This document shows, in pieces, positions 10,879 to 19,990 of a stretch of DNA of 64,000 nt. This DNA is from F1-60-MAGs149 sp037133755 (GTDB lineage: Bacteria > Actinomycetota > Thermoleophilia > Gaiellales > F1-60-MAGs149). A program made the translations under genes and the position numbers. The first letter of the stretch is position 1. Every line of letters begins with the position of its first letter. The stretch is from positions 62,001 through 126,000 of the forward strand of contig JBAXNN010000003.1 in NCBI GenBank assembly GCA_037133755.1, read 5' to 3'. A model generated the notes under the pieces. That model worked only from the letters and a program-made list of their open reading frames with translations. It did not search any database and was not told the origin of the DNA.

Positions 10879-12226
10879 CGCGCTTCCTCTTGGCGTAGTG
10901 CTCTTTGTTGACCTGCCGCGCCCGGGCGATGCCCAGTGCCTCCGCCGGCACGTCCTCCGTGATGATGGACCCCGCACCGGTCGTGGCGTCGTCGCCGATC
11001 TCGACGGGTGCGACGAAGACGCAATCGGAGCCCGTGCGGACGCGGTCGCCGATCGTCGTGCGGTGCTTGCTCACGCCGTCGTAGTTCGCGGTGATGTTGC
11101 CGGCGCCGATGTTGGTGTCCTCGCCGACGGTGGCGTCGCCGACGTAGGACAGGTGGGGAATCTTGCTGCGTGCGCCGAGCTCGGTGTTCTTCGTCTCGGC
11201 GAAGGCGCCGACGCGCGCGCCGGCGTGCAGGTGGGTACCCGCGCGGAGGTGCGCGAACGGTCCGGCCTGGGCGTCGCTCTCAAGCACCGAGTCGGTCAGC
11301 ACGCTGTGCGGTCCGGCCTCGGCGCCGGCGGCCAGACGCGTACGGCCGCGCAGGATTGTGTACGGATGGACGACGCAGTCGGCTTCGAGTTCGACGTCGG
11401 CATCGATGTACGTCGTGGCCGGGTCGACGATGCCCGCGCCGGCGAGCAGGTGCTGCTCGATGATGCGGTCGCGGATGATCTGCGCCGCCTCGGCCAGCTC
11501 GACACGGGTGTTCACGCCGAGGAGGAGCGACGCGTCGTCGACCAGCGAGGCCGAGGCGCGACCACCCGCGGCGGCGATCGCGGGCACCACGTCGGGCAGG
11601 TAGTACTCGCCCTGGGCGTTGTCGTTGGTCAAGCCAGCGAGCGCGGGGCGGAGTGCATCGGCATCGAAGACGTAGAGGCCGGCGTTCACCTCATCGACCT
11701 CGAGCTCGGCGGGCGTGGCGTCTTTGGCCTCGACGATACGAATGCCGGCGGCGTCGCGGATCACGCGGCCGTAGCTCCCCGGCTGGTCGATCTGGAAGGT
11801 GGCGGCGGTGGCGGCCGCACCGTCGGCGACGTGCGCGTCGACGAGCCCGCCGAGCAGCTCGGCCGTGAGGAGCGGCGTATCGCCCGAGACGATCAGCACG
11901 TCGCCACTGAAGCCTTCGAGCGGCGGCATGGCGCAACGCACGGCGTCGCCCGTGCCGAGCTGGTCGTGCTGGATGACGGTCTCGGCATCGCCCGCGACCG
12001 CGGCGACCGCCTCGGCTGCATCGGGCGGCACAACGACGACGACGCGCTCAGCGCCGGCCTCACGCACGGCAGCGATGACCCACCCGAGCAGCGGGCGGCC
12101 CCAGATCGGGTGCAGCACCTTCGGCAGCGCGGAGCGCATACGGGTGCCCTTGCCACCGGCCATCACGATGCAGGCGAGCGGGCGATCAGCGGTGCGAGAG
12201 GCAGTCGACATCCGGGCCTCCAACAC
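10871..12226 (-). CDS. glmU: Bifunctional GlmU: glucosamine-1-phosphate N-acetyltransferase / GlcNAc-1-phosphate uridylyltransferase
   Basis: Makes UDP-GlcNAc for peptidoglycan. The 451-residue length is typical. The N-terminal nucleotidyltransferase domain has the MAGGKGTRMRSALPKVLH loop and LIVSGDTPLL. The C-terminal left-handed beta-helix has hexapeptide repeats and the acetyltransferase segments HLSYVGDA and GAGNITANYDG. An in-frame Met five codons in is an alternative start. It overlaps the prs start by 8 bases on the same strand, the usual glmU-prs pair. Confidence 0.97.
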   Translation of the reverse strand: MLEARMSTASRTADRPLACIVMAGGKGTRMRSALPKVLHPIWGRPLLGWVIAAVREAGAERVVVVVPPDAAEAVAAVAGDAETVIQHDQLGTGDAVRCAMPPLEGFSGDVLIVSGDTPLLTAELLGGLVDAHVADGAAATAATFQIDQPGSYGRVIRDAAGIRIVEAKDATPAELEVDEVNAGLYVFDADALRPALAGLTNDNAQGEYYLPDVVPAIAAAGGRASASLVDDASLLLGVNTRVELAEAAQIIRDRIIEQHLLAGAGIVDPATTYIDADVELEADCVVHPYTILRGRTRLAAGAEAGPHSVLTDSVLESDAQAGPFAHLRAGTHLHAGARVGAFAETKNTELGARSKIPHLSYVGDATVGEDTNIGAGNITANYDGVSKHRTTIGDRVRTGSDCVFVAPVEIGDDATTGAGSIITEDVPAEALGIARARQVNKEHYAKRKRDV

Positions 12227-12237
12227 TAGTCCGTGCT

Positions 12238-12353
12238 CCGGAGGGACATCACAACCGCGCGGATGTCATGTCCCACCTGCAGCGGTGGTTTAGATACCCG
12301 GTTCATGGTCGCAGGTAGGACATGACATCCGCGCGGTTGTGATGTCCCTCCGG
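12238..12353. repeat. Palindromic repeat family B, copy 1: perfect 36-bp inverted repeat
   Basis: Arms 12238-12273 and 12318-12353 are perfect reverse complements, and six further bases pair inside (12275-12280 with 12311-12316). Each arm is itself a near-perfect 30-bp palindrome centred on CCGCGCGG with outer GGACAT/ATGTCC. The same palindrome recurs twice at 32203-32304. It lies between two minus-strand genes, downstream of the peroxiredoxin's upstream neighbour glmU start side, in a 221-bp gap that holds no gene. Whether it is a terminator, a protein-binding site or a mobile foldback is not determined. Confidence 0.85.
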
Positions 12354-12447
12354 CCAACGCGATCGGACCTGCGACGCACGCTCCATCAGGAGAGCACAGC
12401 CCGTTCATACCCGCCCGGCTGGTGTATCGCGCCGGGTTTTCCGCGGG

Positions 12448-12897
12448 TCAGATCGCGGCGATCGCGGCGCGCAGCTCGTCGGCCGACAGGTACGTCAGGC
12501 CGAGCGTCGCGTCGTGGCGGAAGCGGACCACTCCCTCGCCGTCGATCACGAAGGTGCTGCGCTTCGTGCCGAGCACGGCCTGCTTGGCGCCGTACATCGC
12601 GGCGACCGTACGGTCGGGGTCGGCCAGCAGCGGCACCTTCAGCCCGCGCTTCTCGGCGAACTGCTCCTTCGACGCGAGGTCCTTGCCGGAGATGCCGACG
12701 ATCGTCGCGTCGAGGCCGCTGAGGTCGTCCCAGCGATCGGTGTACTCGCACAGCTGCTTGGTGCAGACCTTGGTGTCGTCGCCGGGGTAGAAGACGAGCA
12801 CGACGGTGTGGCCACGGTGGTCGGCGAGGTGGAACGCGCCGTTCGTGCCATCAAGGGTGAAGTCGGGGGCGATGTCGCCGACGGTGGGGCTGGCCAT
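12448..12897 (-). CDS. bcp: Peroxiredoxin, Bcp/thiol peroxidase type
   Basis: A 149-residue peroxiredoxin that reduces hydroperoxides with thiol electrons. DFTLDGTNG and VVLVFYPGDDTKVCTKQLCEY place a peroxidatic Cys with a second Cys five residues later, the atypical two-cysteine pattern of Bcp. The usual TPGCT is here TKVCT. GTKRSTFVIDGEG is the conserved later strand. The start at 12897 follows GGAGGTTCCCC, a good ribosome-binding site; longer in-frame starts lack homologous sequence. Confidence 0.93.
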   Translation of the reverse strand: MASPTVGDIAPDFTLDGTNGAFHLADHRGHTVVLVFYPGDDTKVCTKQLCEYTDRWDDLSGLDATIVGISGKDLASKEQFAEKRGLKVPLLADPDRTVAAMYGAKQAVLGTKRSTFVIDGEGVVRFRHDATLGLTYLSADELRAAIAAI

Positions 12898-12976
12898 GGG
12901 GAACCTCCGGAGGGGTGCATGAGGCTCTTCGCGGCGGAACGGTCGACGGTTGGGCGCAACGTGGTACAAAGCCGAC

Positions 12977-14575
12977 ATGCATTCGCCGATCGAGACCATC
13001 ATCGTCAACGCCAAGGTCCGCACGCTGGATCCGGGGCAGCCCTTTGCCGAAGCCGTCGCCGTCGGTCATGGCGCGATCCTCGCCGTTGGTTCCAACGCCG
13101 AGATTCGCGAGCTCGGCGGCAGCGCGCGCGTGATCGATCTTGATGGCGCGGCGCTCGTGCCGGGCATCACCGACTCGCACGTGCATCCGCTGATGGGCGC
13201 GCTCGACACCGCGGGAGCGGATCTGCTCGACGCCGGCACATGGGACGACGTTCTCGCCGGGCTGCGCGCCGAGGCTACGGGCAAGGGGCCTGACGAGTGG
13301 GTCACCGGCTGGGGCCTGCTCTACGACGCCTTCGAGGGCCGTGAGATCCACCGCGACCTGATCGAGGAGGCCGTCGGCGGCCGCCCGACGTACCTCAAGT
13401 TCATGGACTTCCACACGGTACTGGCCTCGCAGAAAGCGCTCGACCTGGCCGGCATCACCGGCCCCGTCCAGTTCAGCGAGAACGCGGAGGTGATGTGCGA
13501 CGCGCAGGGCGTCCCCACGGGTGAGCTACGCGAGTGGGCCGCGATCGCGCTGGTCGACGCCGCTATGCCGCAGCTGACCGACGCGCAGAAGCTCGACGCG
13601 TACCACCAGCAGATGAAGAAGTTCGCGGCCGTCGGCATCACCGGCATCCACGGGATGGACGGCACGCTCGAGACGCTCGACATCCTGCGCGACCTCGAAG
13701 ACTCGAACCGGCTGATCACCCGCCTGACGATGCCGTTCTGGTTCATGCCCGACATGCCCGAAGAGGAGTGGCAGGAGTACATCCCGCACCGCGACGCGCG
13801 TGGTCGCCGCTGGCGCGGTGGCGTCGCCAAGTTCTTCATTGACGGCGTGATCGACACGGGCACCGGCTGGCTGTACGAGCCCGACTCCCACGGCGACGGC
13901 ACGGAGCCGTTCTGGCCCGACCCGGCCAAGTACCGCCGTGCCGTCAAGACGTTCGCGCAGGCGGGCTTCCAGTGCTCCACGCACGCGTGCGGCGACCGCG
14001 CCGTGCGCGAGGCGCTCGACGCCTACGCCGAGGCCGGCGCGTGGGACGGCATCCGCCACCGCATCGAGCACATCGAGACGCTCCAGGACTTCGACCTGCC
14101 GCGCTTCGCCGCCGAGGGCGTCGTCGCCTCCATGCAGACGCAGCACATGATGTGGCTCGACCCGAGCCGCACCTGCAACTGGACGACGCGCATGGGCAAG
14201 GAGCGCAGCGACCGCGCCTTCCCGACGCGCAACCTGTGGGAGTCTGGTGCCGTCGTGGCGCTCGGCTCCGACTGGCCCGTCGCGCGCTTCGACCCCCGTA
14301 TCGGCATGGCGTCGGCGCAGCTGCGTCATGCGCCTGGCAACGGCAAGGACCCGTTCGACGACCAGGCACTGACCGGTCTGCAGGCGCTCGAGGGCTACAC
14401 CGTCAATGCGGCGTACACGATCTCCGAGGAACGTCGGCTCGGCCGCATCCGCGTCGGCTTCTGCGCCGACCTGACGGCCTTCGAGGTCGATCCCGCGATC
14501 TGCCCGCCCGAGGACCTCGTCGACAATCCCGTGCGCCTGACGATGGTCGACGGCGAGGTCGTCTACCGGGGCTGA
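12977..14575 (+). CDS. Amidohydrolase of the YtcJ/NfdA-like family
   Basis: Metal-dependent hydrolase of 532 residues, related to N-substituted formamide deformylase and other amidohydrolase-3 proteins. The metal site begins with DSHVHPLMGA; later motifs are HACGDRAVREALDAYAEAG, HRIEHIETLQ and LGSDWPVARFDP. The substrate is probably a C-N bond but cannot be specified. ATG at 12977 is preferred over a TTG 27 bases upstream because homology begins at the HSPIETIIVNAKVRTLD segment. The gene diverges from bcp and ends directly against the convergent NicO gene with no spacer. Confidence 0.88.
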   Translation: MHSPIETIIVNAKVRTLDPGQPFAEAVAVGHGAILAVGSNAEIRELGGSARVIDLDGAALVPGITDSHVHPLMGALDTAGADLLDAGTWDDVLAGLRAEATGKGPDEWVTGWGLLYDAFEGREIHRDLIEEAVGGRPTYLKFMDFHTVLASQKALDLAGITGPVQFSENAEVMCDAQGVPTGELREWAAIALVDAAMPQLTDAQKLDAYHQQMKKFAAVGITGIHGMDGTLETLDILRDLEDSNRLITRLTMPFWFMPDMPEEEWQEYIPHRDARGRRWRGGVAKFFIDGVIDTGTGWLYEPDSHGDGTEPFWPDPAKYRRAVKTFAQAGFQCSTHACGDRAVREALDAYAEAGAWDGIRHRIEHIETLQDFDLPRFAAEGVVASMQTQHMMWLDPSRTCNWTTRMGKERSDRAFPTRNLWESGAVVALGSDWPVARFDPRIGMASAQLRHAPGNGKDPFDDQALTGLQALEGYTVNAAYTISEERRLGRIRVGFCADLTAFEVDPAICPPEDLVDNPVRLTMVDGEVVYRG

Positions 14576-15229
14576 TCAGGCGGTGACGCCCGCGGCCGAG
14601 GCCGCGTAGAGCAGGCCGAAGCAGAACGCGAGCGCGCCACCGACGCCACCGATCCAGCGCGGATCGAGCCGGTGCATGCCGTGGTCGAGTCCGCGACACA
14701 CGAGCCACGAGCACCCGGCCATCGACAGCGCTGTGAAGCCTGCGATCACGAGCAGGGAGAGGCACGCGAGCCGGGGCTCTTCGACGCGCGTGAGGATCAG
14801 CGCGACGATGGCGGCGCTGCCGGCGGCGCCATGGAGCAGGCCGATCGCGAAGGCACCGCGCTGCGAGCGCACGGGCCGCGCCTCGATGCGCTGGTGCAGG
14901 GCCGCGTGGATAGCGCGCAGCGCCAGCGCGGCGATCAGGATCCCGACAGCCACCTCGAGTCCGCTCTGCACGCGCTCAGGCAGCCGTGCGGCCAGCAGGA
15001 TCAGCGGAACCCCGACCACGATCATCGTGACGGCATGGCCGAGGCCCCAGGCGAGGCCGAGCCGATGCGGTGCATCAACGTCGCCGCGCAACCGCAGCGA
15101 CACGAGCGCGGTTAGGTGATCGGGGTCGGTCGCGTGCCGCAGGCCGAGCAGCGCGGCGATCGCGGCGACGAACAGCCAGCCCGTGCCGAGCTGCGCGAGC
15201 CCGCTGTCGAGTGCCTCGAGGGCCGCCAC
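14576..15229 (-). CDS. Nickel/cobalt-type transporter (NicO/UreH-like)
   Basis: A 217-residue membrane protein with about six transmembrane segments. The first helix carries RHATDPDHL, the H-X4-D-H signature of nickel/cobalt permeases, and a later helix has GLLHGAAGSAAIVAL, the paired family motif. It probably moves Ni, Co or another divalent metal. The start is GTG. Its stop abuts the stop of the convergent amidohydrolase (TGATCA at 14573-14578). A metal for the amidohydrolases nearby, or for urease elsewhere, is possible. Confidence 0.85.
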   Translation of the reverse strand: MAALEALDSGLAQLGTGWLFVAAIAALLGLRHATDPDHLTALVSLRLRGDVDAPHRLGLAWGLGHAVTMIVVGVPLILLAARLPERVQSGLEVAVGILIAALALRAIHAALHQRIEARPVRSQRGAFAIGLLHGAAGSAAIVALILTRVEEPRLACLSLLVIAGFTALSMAGCSWLVCRGLDHGMHRLDPRWIGGVGGALAFCFGLLYAASAAGVTA

Positions 15230-15238
15230 CTGTCTGCC

Positions 15239-16123
15239 CTAGCGCTTGGCGAGGCCGAGCCGCTCGCGCGCCACATCGGGGCCAGCGATGGTGCCGCCGA
15301 GGCTCTCGATGATCGTCACGGCGCGCTCGACGAGCTGCGCGTTCGAGGCGAACTCGCCCTTGCTGATGTAGAGGTTGTCCTCGAGACCGACGCGGACGTT
15401 GCCGCCCAGCAGCATCGCCTGCGCGACGGCCGGCATCTCCATACGGCTAATCGCGAAGCCGCTCCAGACGGCGTTCGGCGGCATCTGGTCGGCGAACGTC
15501 TGCATCGTGCGCGGAGTGGCCGGGGCGCCCCACGGAATACCGAGGCAGACCTGCACGAACGGCGGATCGTCGATCAGCCCCTCTTCGACCAGCTTGTTGA
15601 CGAACCACAGGTGGCCGAGCTCGAAGCACTCCAGCTCGGGCTTGATGCCGAGCGCGCGGATCTTCTCGGCGCCGATGCGCAGGTAGTCGGGCGTGCCGAC
15701 GTAGACGAGGTTGCCATCGCCGAAGTTGAGCGAGCCACAGTCGAGCGTGCAGATATCCGGCAGCGTGTCGTGCAGGTGCGCGATGCGCTCGTCGGGGCCG
15801 ACAAGATCGGAACCCTCGAGCGGCGTATCGGTGCCGTTGGGTCCGATCAGGAGGTCGCCACCCATGCCCGTCGTGAGGTTGACGATGACGTTCTCGCCGC
15901 TCGAGCGGATGCGATCGACGACCTCGCGGTAGAGGTCAACACGGCGCGACGGCTCGCCCGTCTCGGGCTCGCGCACGTGGCAATGCACGATCGCGGCGCC
16001 GGCCTTGGCGGCCTCGATCGCCGAGTTGGCGATCTGCTCGGGCGTGATCGGCAGGTTCGGATGGACGCCCTGGGAGGCGCCGGAGCCGGTGATCGCGCAG
16101 GTGATGAAGGGGTTCCAGTTCAC
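15239..16123 (-). CDS. Beta-keto acid cleavage enzyme (BKACE, DUF849)
   Basis: A 294-residue TIM-barrel zinc enzyme that condenses a beta-keto acid with acetyl-CoA to give acetoacetate plus a new CoA ester; the founding member is 3-keto-5-aminohexanoate cleavage enzyme. ITCAITGSG at the start, IVHCHVRE with His47 and His49 as likely zinc ligands, NLTTGMGGD and VRVGLEDNLY near the end are all family signatures. The start is GTG. The NicO gene starts 9 bases downstream. The substrate is not predictable from sequence by eye. Confidence 0.93.
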   Translation of the reverse strand: MNWNPFITCAITGSGASQGVHPNLPITPEQIANSAIEAAKAGAAIVHCHVREPETGEPSRRVDLYREVVDRIRSSGENVIVNLTTGMGGDLLIGPNGTDTPLEGSDLVGPDERIAHLHDTLPDICTLDCGSLNFGDGNLVYVGTPDYLRIGAEKIRALGIKPELECFELGHLWFVNKLVEEGLIDDPPFVQVCLGIPWGAPATPRTMQTFADQMPPNAVWSGFAISRMEMPAVAQAMLLGGNVRVGLEDNLYISKGEFASNAQLVERAVTIIESLGGTIAGPDVARERLGLAKR

Positions 16124-16138
16124 GGGGGTCCTCTCAGG

Positions 16139-16912
16139 TCAGGCGGGGCGGAGCGTAGTCGGTCGGGCCTCGACCGGTGCGGCGGCAATCGCGGCCTGCA
16201 GCGCCGCGGCATCGGCGTAACCGTCGAGCGGCACGGTGCGCGTCGGCACGATGACGGTGACCTCGTCGACGGCGAATGGCCACGGGTCGAGATACTCGAT
16301 GCCGTCGTCGCCGAGCGTGACCGTGAGCGCGCGGTCCTCAGGCAGCACGATCTCCATCGGGCCCATGCCGGCCGGGTCGCCGAGGCACAGTCGCAGGCTC
16401 AGGCGGTCGAACACCTGCAGCAGCAGGAAGTTGCGCCAGAGGTCCTCGTCCGTCACCCCGAGGCCGTCCTTGACCGCGCCATAGCGCGCCTCCTGCTCGC
16501 TGATGAACTCGTCGACCACACTCTGGACGTCGGGTGCGCGCGTGAGCAGCAGCGCGGGCTGCGTGCCGTAGCGGCCCGTGTAGATGCCGGCGGCGTGCAT
16601 CGAGACGAGCATGCCGGCGTAGTCGTCGATGGCCGCGACCTCGTCGATGCCGAGGCGGTAGAGGCGCAGGTGCTCGTCGATCATCACGTCGAGGAAGTTG
16701 GCGGGTCGGCCCGTGTCTGGATTTAGCTGCGCGGCGGCCTCCCAGTGGCGCCAGCCGATGTCGTGCAGACGCACGGCGGTGAGCACGCTGTCGCGTGGAT
16801 CGAGCGCGGGCACGTTCGGCCCGCCCCAGGCAGCGGCAAGCTGGCCGGCAACCTCGGCGTGATCGACCTGCATGGCAAGCTCGGCGGTGTCGCCGACGGG
16901 GCGCACGATCAT
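16139..16912 (-). CDS. DUF3891 family protein
   Basis: A 257-residue soluble protein of unknown function. MIVRPVGDTAELAMQVDHAE followed by AAAWGG is the typical DUF3891 opening, and VRLHDIGWRHWE with HxxD-like residues suggests an HD-like all-helical core. The start at 16912 overlaps the stop of the upstream methyltransferase as ATGA, so the two are translationally coupled and may act together. The BKACE gene follows closely on the same strand. Confidence 0.82.
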   Translation of the reverse strand: MIVRPVGDTAELAMQVDHAEVAGQLAAAWGGPNVPALDPRDSVLTAVRLHDIGWRHWEAAAQLNPDTGRPANFLDVMIDEHLRLYRLGIDEVAAIDDYAGMLVSMHAAGIYTGRYGTQPALLLTRAPDVQSVVDEFISEQEARYGAVKDGLGVTDEDLWRNFLLLQVFDRLSLRLCLGDPAGMGPMEIVLPEDRALTVTLGDDGIEYLDPWPFAVDEVTVIVPTRTVPLDGYADAAALQAAIAAAPVEARPTTLRPA

Positions 16913-17730
16913 GTCGTTCCTCCGGGGGTGCGGGCCAGCCACGCATGGCGCGTGACGGTGAAGGTGAAGGTGCCGGCGGCGGTGGCCCCGGCACAGAGCC
17001 GGTCGAAGCGATCGAGGTCCTCGACGGAGACGGTGCCGAGGCGCTCGAGCAGCCGGCGGTAGGTCTTCCACGTGTGGCCGTGGAACGTGTCGCCGGTCGC
17101 GTCGGCATTCGCCAGCACGCGTGGGTCCCACGCGACGACGTGATAGCCAGCCGCGAGGAGCCACTCGCAGATACGGCGGCCGGCGTCGTAGTGCTCCTTC
17201 GTCGCGCACCAGGCCTGCTTGACGCGCTCGGCGAGCGCGGCGTCGCCAATGCCCCACGACGCCGTCGCCCAATCGGTGTCGCACACCAGCAGCGCGCCGC
17301 CGGGCTTGAGCACGCGCGCGATCTCGCGCAGCGCACCGACGGCGTCGGGAACGTATTCGATGACCTGCACGAGGGTGGCGGCGTCGAACGTCATGTCGGG
17401 GAAGGGGAGCGCGTTCGCCTCGCCATCGGCGACGTCGATCGTCACGCCGGCGGCGTGCGCCTCGGCGACGGCACCGGCACGCATCGCCGGGGCAGAATCG
17501 ACAGCCGTCACGCGGGCGCCGCGGAGTGCGAGGTCGCGCGCGTAGATGCCAGGACCACTGCCGACGTCGACGATCGCCGCGCCGTCGATCGGGCCGAGCA
17601 GATCGATCTGCGCCTGACGGATCGCGATGACGTCGGTCGTGGCGTACGCCTGCACGATGCGCTCGACGGCCTCCGGGGTGTCCCAGGTGGAGCCGGCGCC
17701 GTGCGCGGGACGTGGGGTGGAGGAGCTCAC
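16909..17730 (-). CDS. SAM-dependent methyltransferase, class I
   Basis: A 273-residue methyltransferase of the Methyltransf_11 type. Motif I is VDVGSGPGIYARDLA, then VTAVDSAPAM and the acidic DVADGEANALPFPDMTFD segment, and LKPGGALLVCD. The acceptor is unknown. The start is GTG and the 5' end is only 17 bases from the divergent thioesterase start, so at least one of the two transcripts must be leaderless or nearly so. It overlaps the downstream DUF3891 gene by four bases. Confidence 0.9.
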   Translation of the reverse strand: MSSSTPRPAHGAGSTWDTPEAVERIVQAYATTDVIAIRQAQIDLLGPIDGAAIVDVGSGPGIYARDLALRGARVTAVDSAPAMRAGAVAEAHAAGVTIDVADGEANALPFPDMTFDAATLVQVIEYVPDAVGALREIARVLKPGGALLVCDTDWATASWGIGDAALAERVKQAWCATKEHYDAGRRICEWLLAAGYHVVAWDPRVLANADATGDTFHGHTWKTYRRLLERLGTVSVEDLDRFDRLCAGATAAGTFTFTVTRHAWLARTPGGTT

Positions 17731-17747
17731 CCCGGTAGGCTACCGCC

Positions 17748-18194
17748 GTGGCCGAGAAACCGCAGATGCCCAAGCGCTCCGACTTCCCGGTCTTCCGCGG
17801 GATCACGACGCGCTGGATGGACAACGACGCCTACGGGCACGTCAACAACGTCGTCTACTACGCGTGGTTCGACACGACGGTCAACGCGTATCTGATCGAA
17901 CAGGGCGTGCTCGACCCGAACGAGGGCGACGTCGTCGGCGTCGTCGTGGAGACGCTCTGCCGCTACCACGACTCGGTCTCGTTTCCCGAGCCCGTCGAGG
18001 CTGGCCTGCGGGTCGAGCGCATCGGCAAGAGCAGCGTCCGCTACGAGATCGGCATCTTCAAGGTCGGAGCCGAGTTGGCCAGCGCCGACGGGCATTTCGT
18101 GCACGTCTACGTCGATCGCGAGACGCGCCGACCGGTGCCCGTGCCGGATGCTGTTCGCGACGTGATCCTTCCGCTCAGGGCCGACCAGCCGTAA
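17748..18194 (+). CDS. Acyl-CoA thioesterase, 4-hydroxybenzoyl-CoA thioesterase-like hotdog
   Basis: A 148-residue single-hotdog protein that hydrolyses an acyl-CoA. RWMDNDAYGHVNNVVYYAWFD is the family's active-site segment, with the Asp-X-X-Gly-His-Val-Asn core, and CRYHDSVSFPEPVEAGLRV is the second hotdog strand pair. The start is GTG at 17748; ATG at 17766 is a fair alternative given the 17-bp divergent spacing. It precedes an acyl-CoA dehydrogenase by 57 bases on the same strand, which fits an acyl-CoA catabolic role. Confidence 0.9.
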   Translation: MAEKPQMPKRSDFPVFRGITTRWMDNDAYGHVNNVVYYAWFDTTVNAYLIEQGVLDPNEGDVVGVVVETLCRYHDSVSFPEPVEAGLRVERIGKSSVRYEIGIFKVGAELASADGHFVHVYVDRETRRPVPVPDAVRDVILPLRADQP

Positions 18195-18251
18195 TCTTCC
18201 GCGCAGCGAAGTATTCGGCGAGAGCGATCGCCATCACGGAAAGGCCGGGAC

Positions 18252-19463
18252 ATGCCACTCAAGGAGCGCATCAGCGCATTTGACGGACTCGACATCACGC
18301 CGGAGCAGCGTGAGATCCTCGAGGCGATCCGCGAGTTCGTCGATCGGGAGATCATCCCGGTCGCCAAGGAGCTCGAGGCGAAGGACGAGTTCCCGACCAA
18401 GATCGTCGACGGCCTGCGCGACATGGGTGCCTTCGGCATGCGCATCCCGACCGAGTACGGCGGCCTTGGCCTCGATCTCGTCACCTACGCGCTCGCCATC
18501 GCCGAGCTGACGCGCGGCTGGATGGCCGTGTCGGGCATCGTCAACGGCCAGTACATCGTCGGCGGCATGATCGCCGCGCACGGCAGCGACGAGCAGAAGG
18601 CGAACTACCTGCCGCGCCTCGCGGCCGGCGAGATCCGCTCCTGCTTCTCGATGACCGAGCCGGGCGCTGGCTCCGACGTGCAGTCGATCATCACCACGGC
18701 CGAGCGCGACGGCGATGAGTTCGTGATCAACGGCTCGAAGATGTGGGTCACGAACGGCGACCGCGCGTCGGTGATCGCGCTACTCGTCAAGACCGACCCG
18801 ACCGCCGACCCGCGCTACAAGGGCATGACGGCGCTGCTCGTCGACAAGCTCCCGCAGGTCGCCGACCAGGGTGGCATGAAGATCTCGCCGCCGCTCGGCA
18901 AGCTCGGCTACCACGGTGTCGAGTCGATCGAGATCTCGTTCGAGGACTACCGCGTGCCCGTTTCCGCCGTGCTCGGTGGCGAGGACAAGATCGGCACGGG
19001 TTTCCTCCAGATGATGTCCGGCATCGAGACGGGGCGCATCAACGTCGCCTCGCGCGGCCTGGGTATCTCGCTGCGCGCCCTCGAGCTGTCGCTCGAGTAC
19101 GCGCAGCAGCGCGAGGCCTTCGGCAAGCCGATCGGCCATCACCAGCTGATCCAGAAGAAGCTCGCCGACATGGCGACGCGCATCGAGGCCTCCAAGCACC
19201 TGATCCTCGCCGCGGCGCGGAAGAAGGACTCGGGCCAGCGCGCCGACATCGAGGCCGGCATGGCCAAGCTGTACGCGACGGAGTCGTGTCAGCGCTGCGC
19301 CGAGGAGGCCATGCGCATCTTCGGCGGCTACGGCTACTCGACGGAGTACGAGGTCGAGCGTCTCTACCGCGACGCGCCGCTGATGATGATCGGCGAGGGC
19401 TCCAACGAGATTCAGGAGACGATCATCGCCAAGGGTCTCCTCAAGCGGTACGAGCTGATCTAG
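18252..19463 (+). CDS. Acyl-CoA dehydrogenase
   Basis: A 403-residue FAD enzyme that oxidises an acyl-CoA to the enoyl-CoA. The three-domain layout is intact: FSMTEPGAGSDVQS (flavin and substrate loop), INGSKMWVTNG, then QQREAFGKPIGHHQLIQ and ARIFGGYGYS-type end seen as MRIFGGYGYSTEYEVERLYRD. The catalytic Glu is probably in IGEGSNEIQ. The start is ATG. Electron-transfer flavoprotein genes are not in the window. The thioesterase is upstream in the same direction and a 541-bp repeat-rich gap follows. Confidence 0.95.
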   Translation: MPLKERISAFDGLDITPEQREILEAIREFVDREIIPVAKELEAKDEFPTKIVDGLRDMGAFGMRIPTEYGGLGLDLVTYALAIAELTRGWMAVSGIVNGQYIVGGMIAAHGSDEQKANYLPRLAAGEIRSCFSMTEPGAGSDVQSIITTAERDGDEFVINGSKMWVTNGDRASVIALLVKTDPTADPRYKGMTALLVDKLPQVADQGGMKISPPLGKLGYHGVESIEISFEDYRVPVSAVLGGEDKIGTGFLQMMSGIETGRINVASRGLGISLRALELSLEYAQQREAFGKPIGHHQLIQKKLADMATRIEASKHLILAAARKKDSGQRADIEAGMAKLYATESCQRCAEEAMRIFGGYGYSTEYEVERLYRDAPLMMIGEGSNEIQETIIAKGLLKRYELI

Positions 19464-19509
19464 CCCGGCGACGGTGCTCCACCGCACACCGAAGAGACGG
19501 ATTCCGCAT

Positions 19510-19990
19510 AAGGGTCAGATCCCTTTGGCGCATGAAGCCCAGTGGTGATTATCGAAGGATTGCCGTCGCTGGCGGAATGCTCCAAAGGGGTCTGACCCCT
19601 TCGGAGCATCAGCGGCAATCCGCGCAGCGCTCCGAAGCGGAGCGTGCGGGGCTGGCACTTGGCCCATCCGCGCTCTCTGCCGTGCGGGCGCCTCGGGTTG
19701 CGTTTGGGGTGCGGTGAAGCGCCGAGATGGATGGCGTTCTCTGCCGAGTGGTTCTCGGTGAGTGTGCATTGGTCCGAAGGGGTCAGACCCCTTTGTCGCA
19801 CTCCGCCACGTTGGCTTCTTTCCGATGAACGGCTCCTGCTCCATGCAACAACGGGGTCTGACCCTCGGGCGGGATCCGTCTGTTTGGCGTGCGGCAACGC
19901 ACTGCGTCGGATCGCCAACTCGTCGCGTGCGAGGTCTTTTGTATGCAAACGGCCGGAATCGGTCGCTTGCAATCCCGGGTCAGGTCTGGT
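19510..19990. repeat. Array of GGGTC(A/T)GACCC palindromes (REP-like) in a 541-bp gap
   Basis: The gap 19464-20004 has no credible gene. It holds repeated palindromes: a degenerate copy at 19510-19535, a 33-bp near-perfect palindrome at 19577-19609 centred on GGGGTCTGACCCC, an opposite-facing copy at 19772-19800, a partial copy at 19850-19870 and a decayed one near 19975-19987. Flanks also pair, e.g. ATGCTCC/GGAGCAT. The spacing and alternating orientation look like REP or BIME units of the kind mobilised by Y1 tyrosine transposases. No transposase is present here. Two operator-like sites follow at the right edge. Confidence 0.7.

Noticed and set aside
19515..19972. Short frames with repeated KGSDP-type peptides
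   Set aside because: These arise from translating the GGGTC(A/T)GACCC palindromes; they lack any conserved domain.
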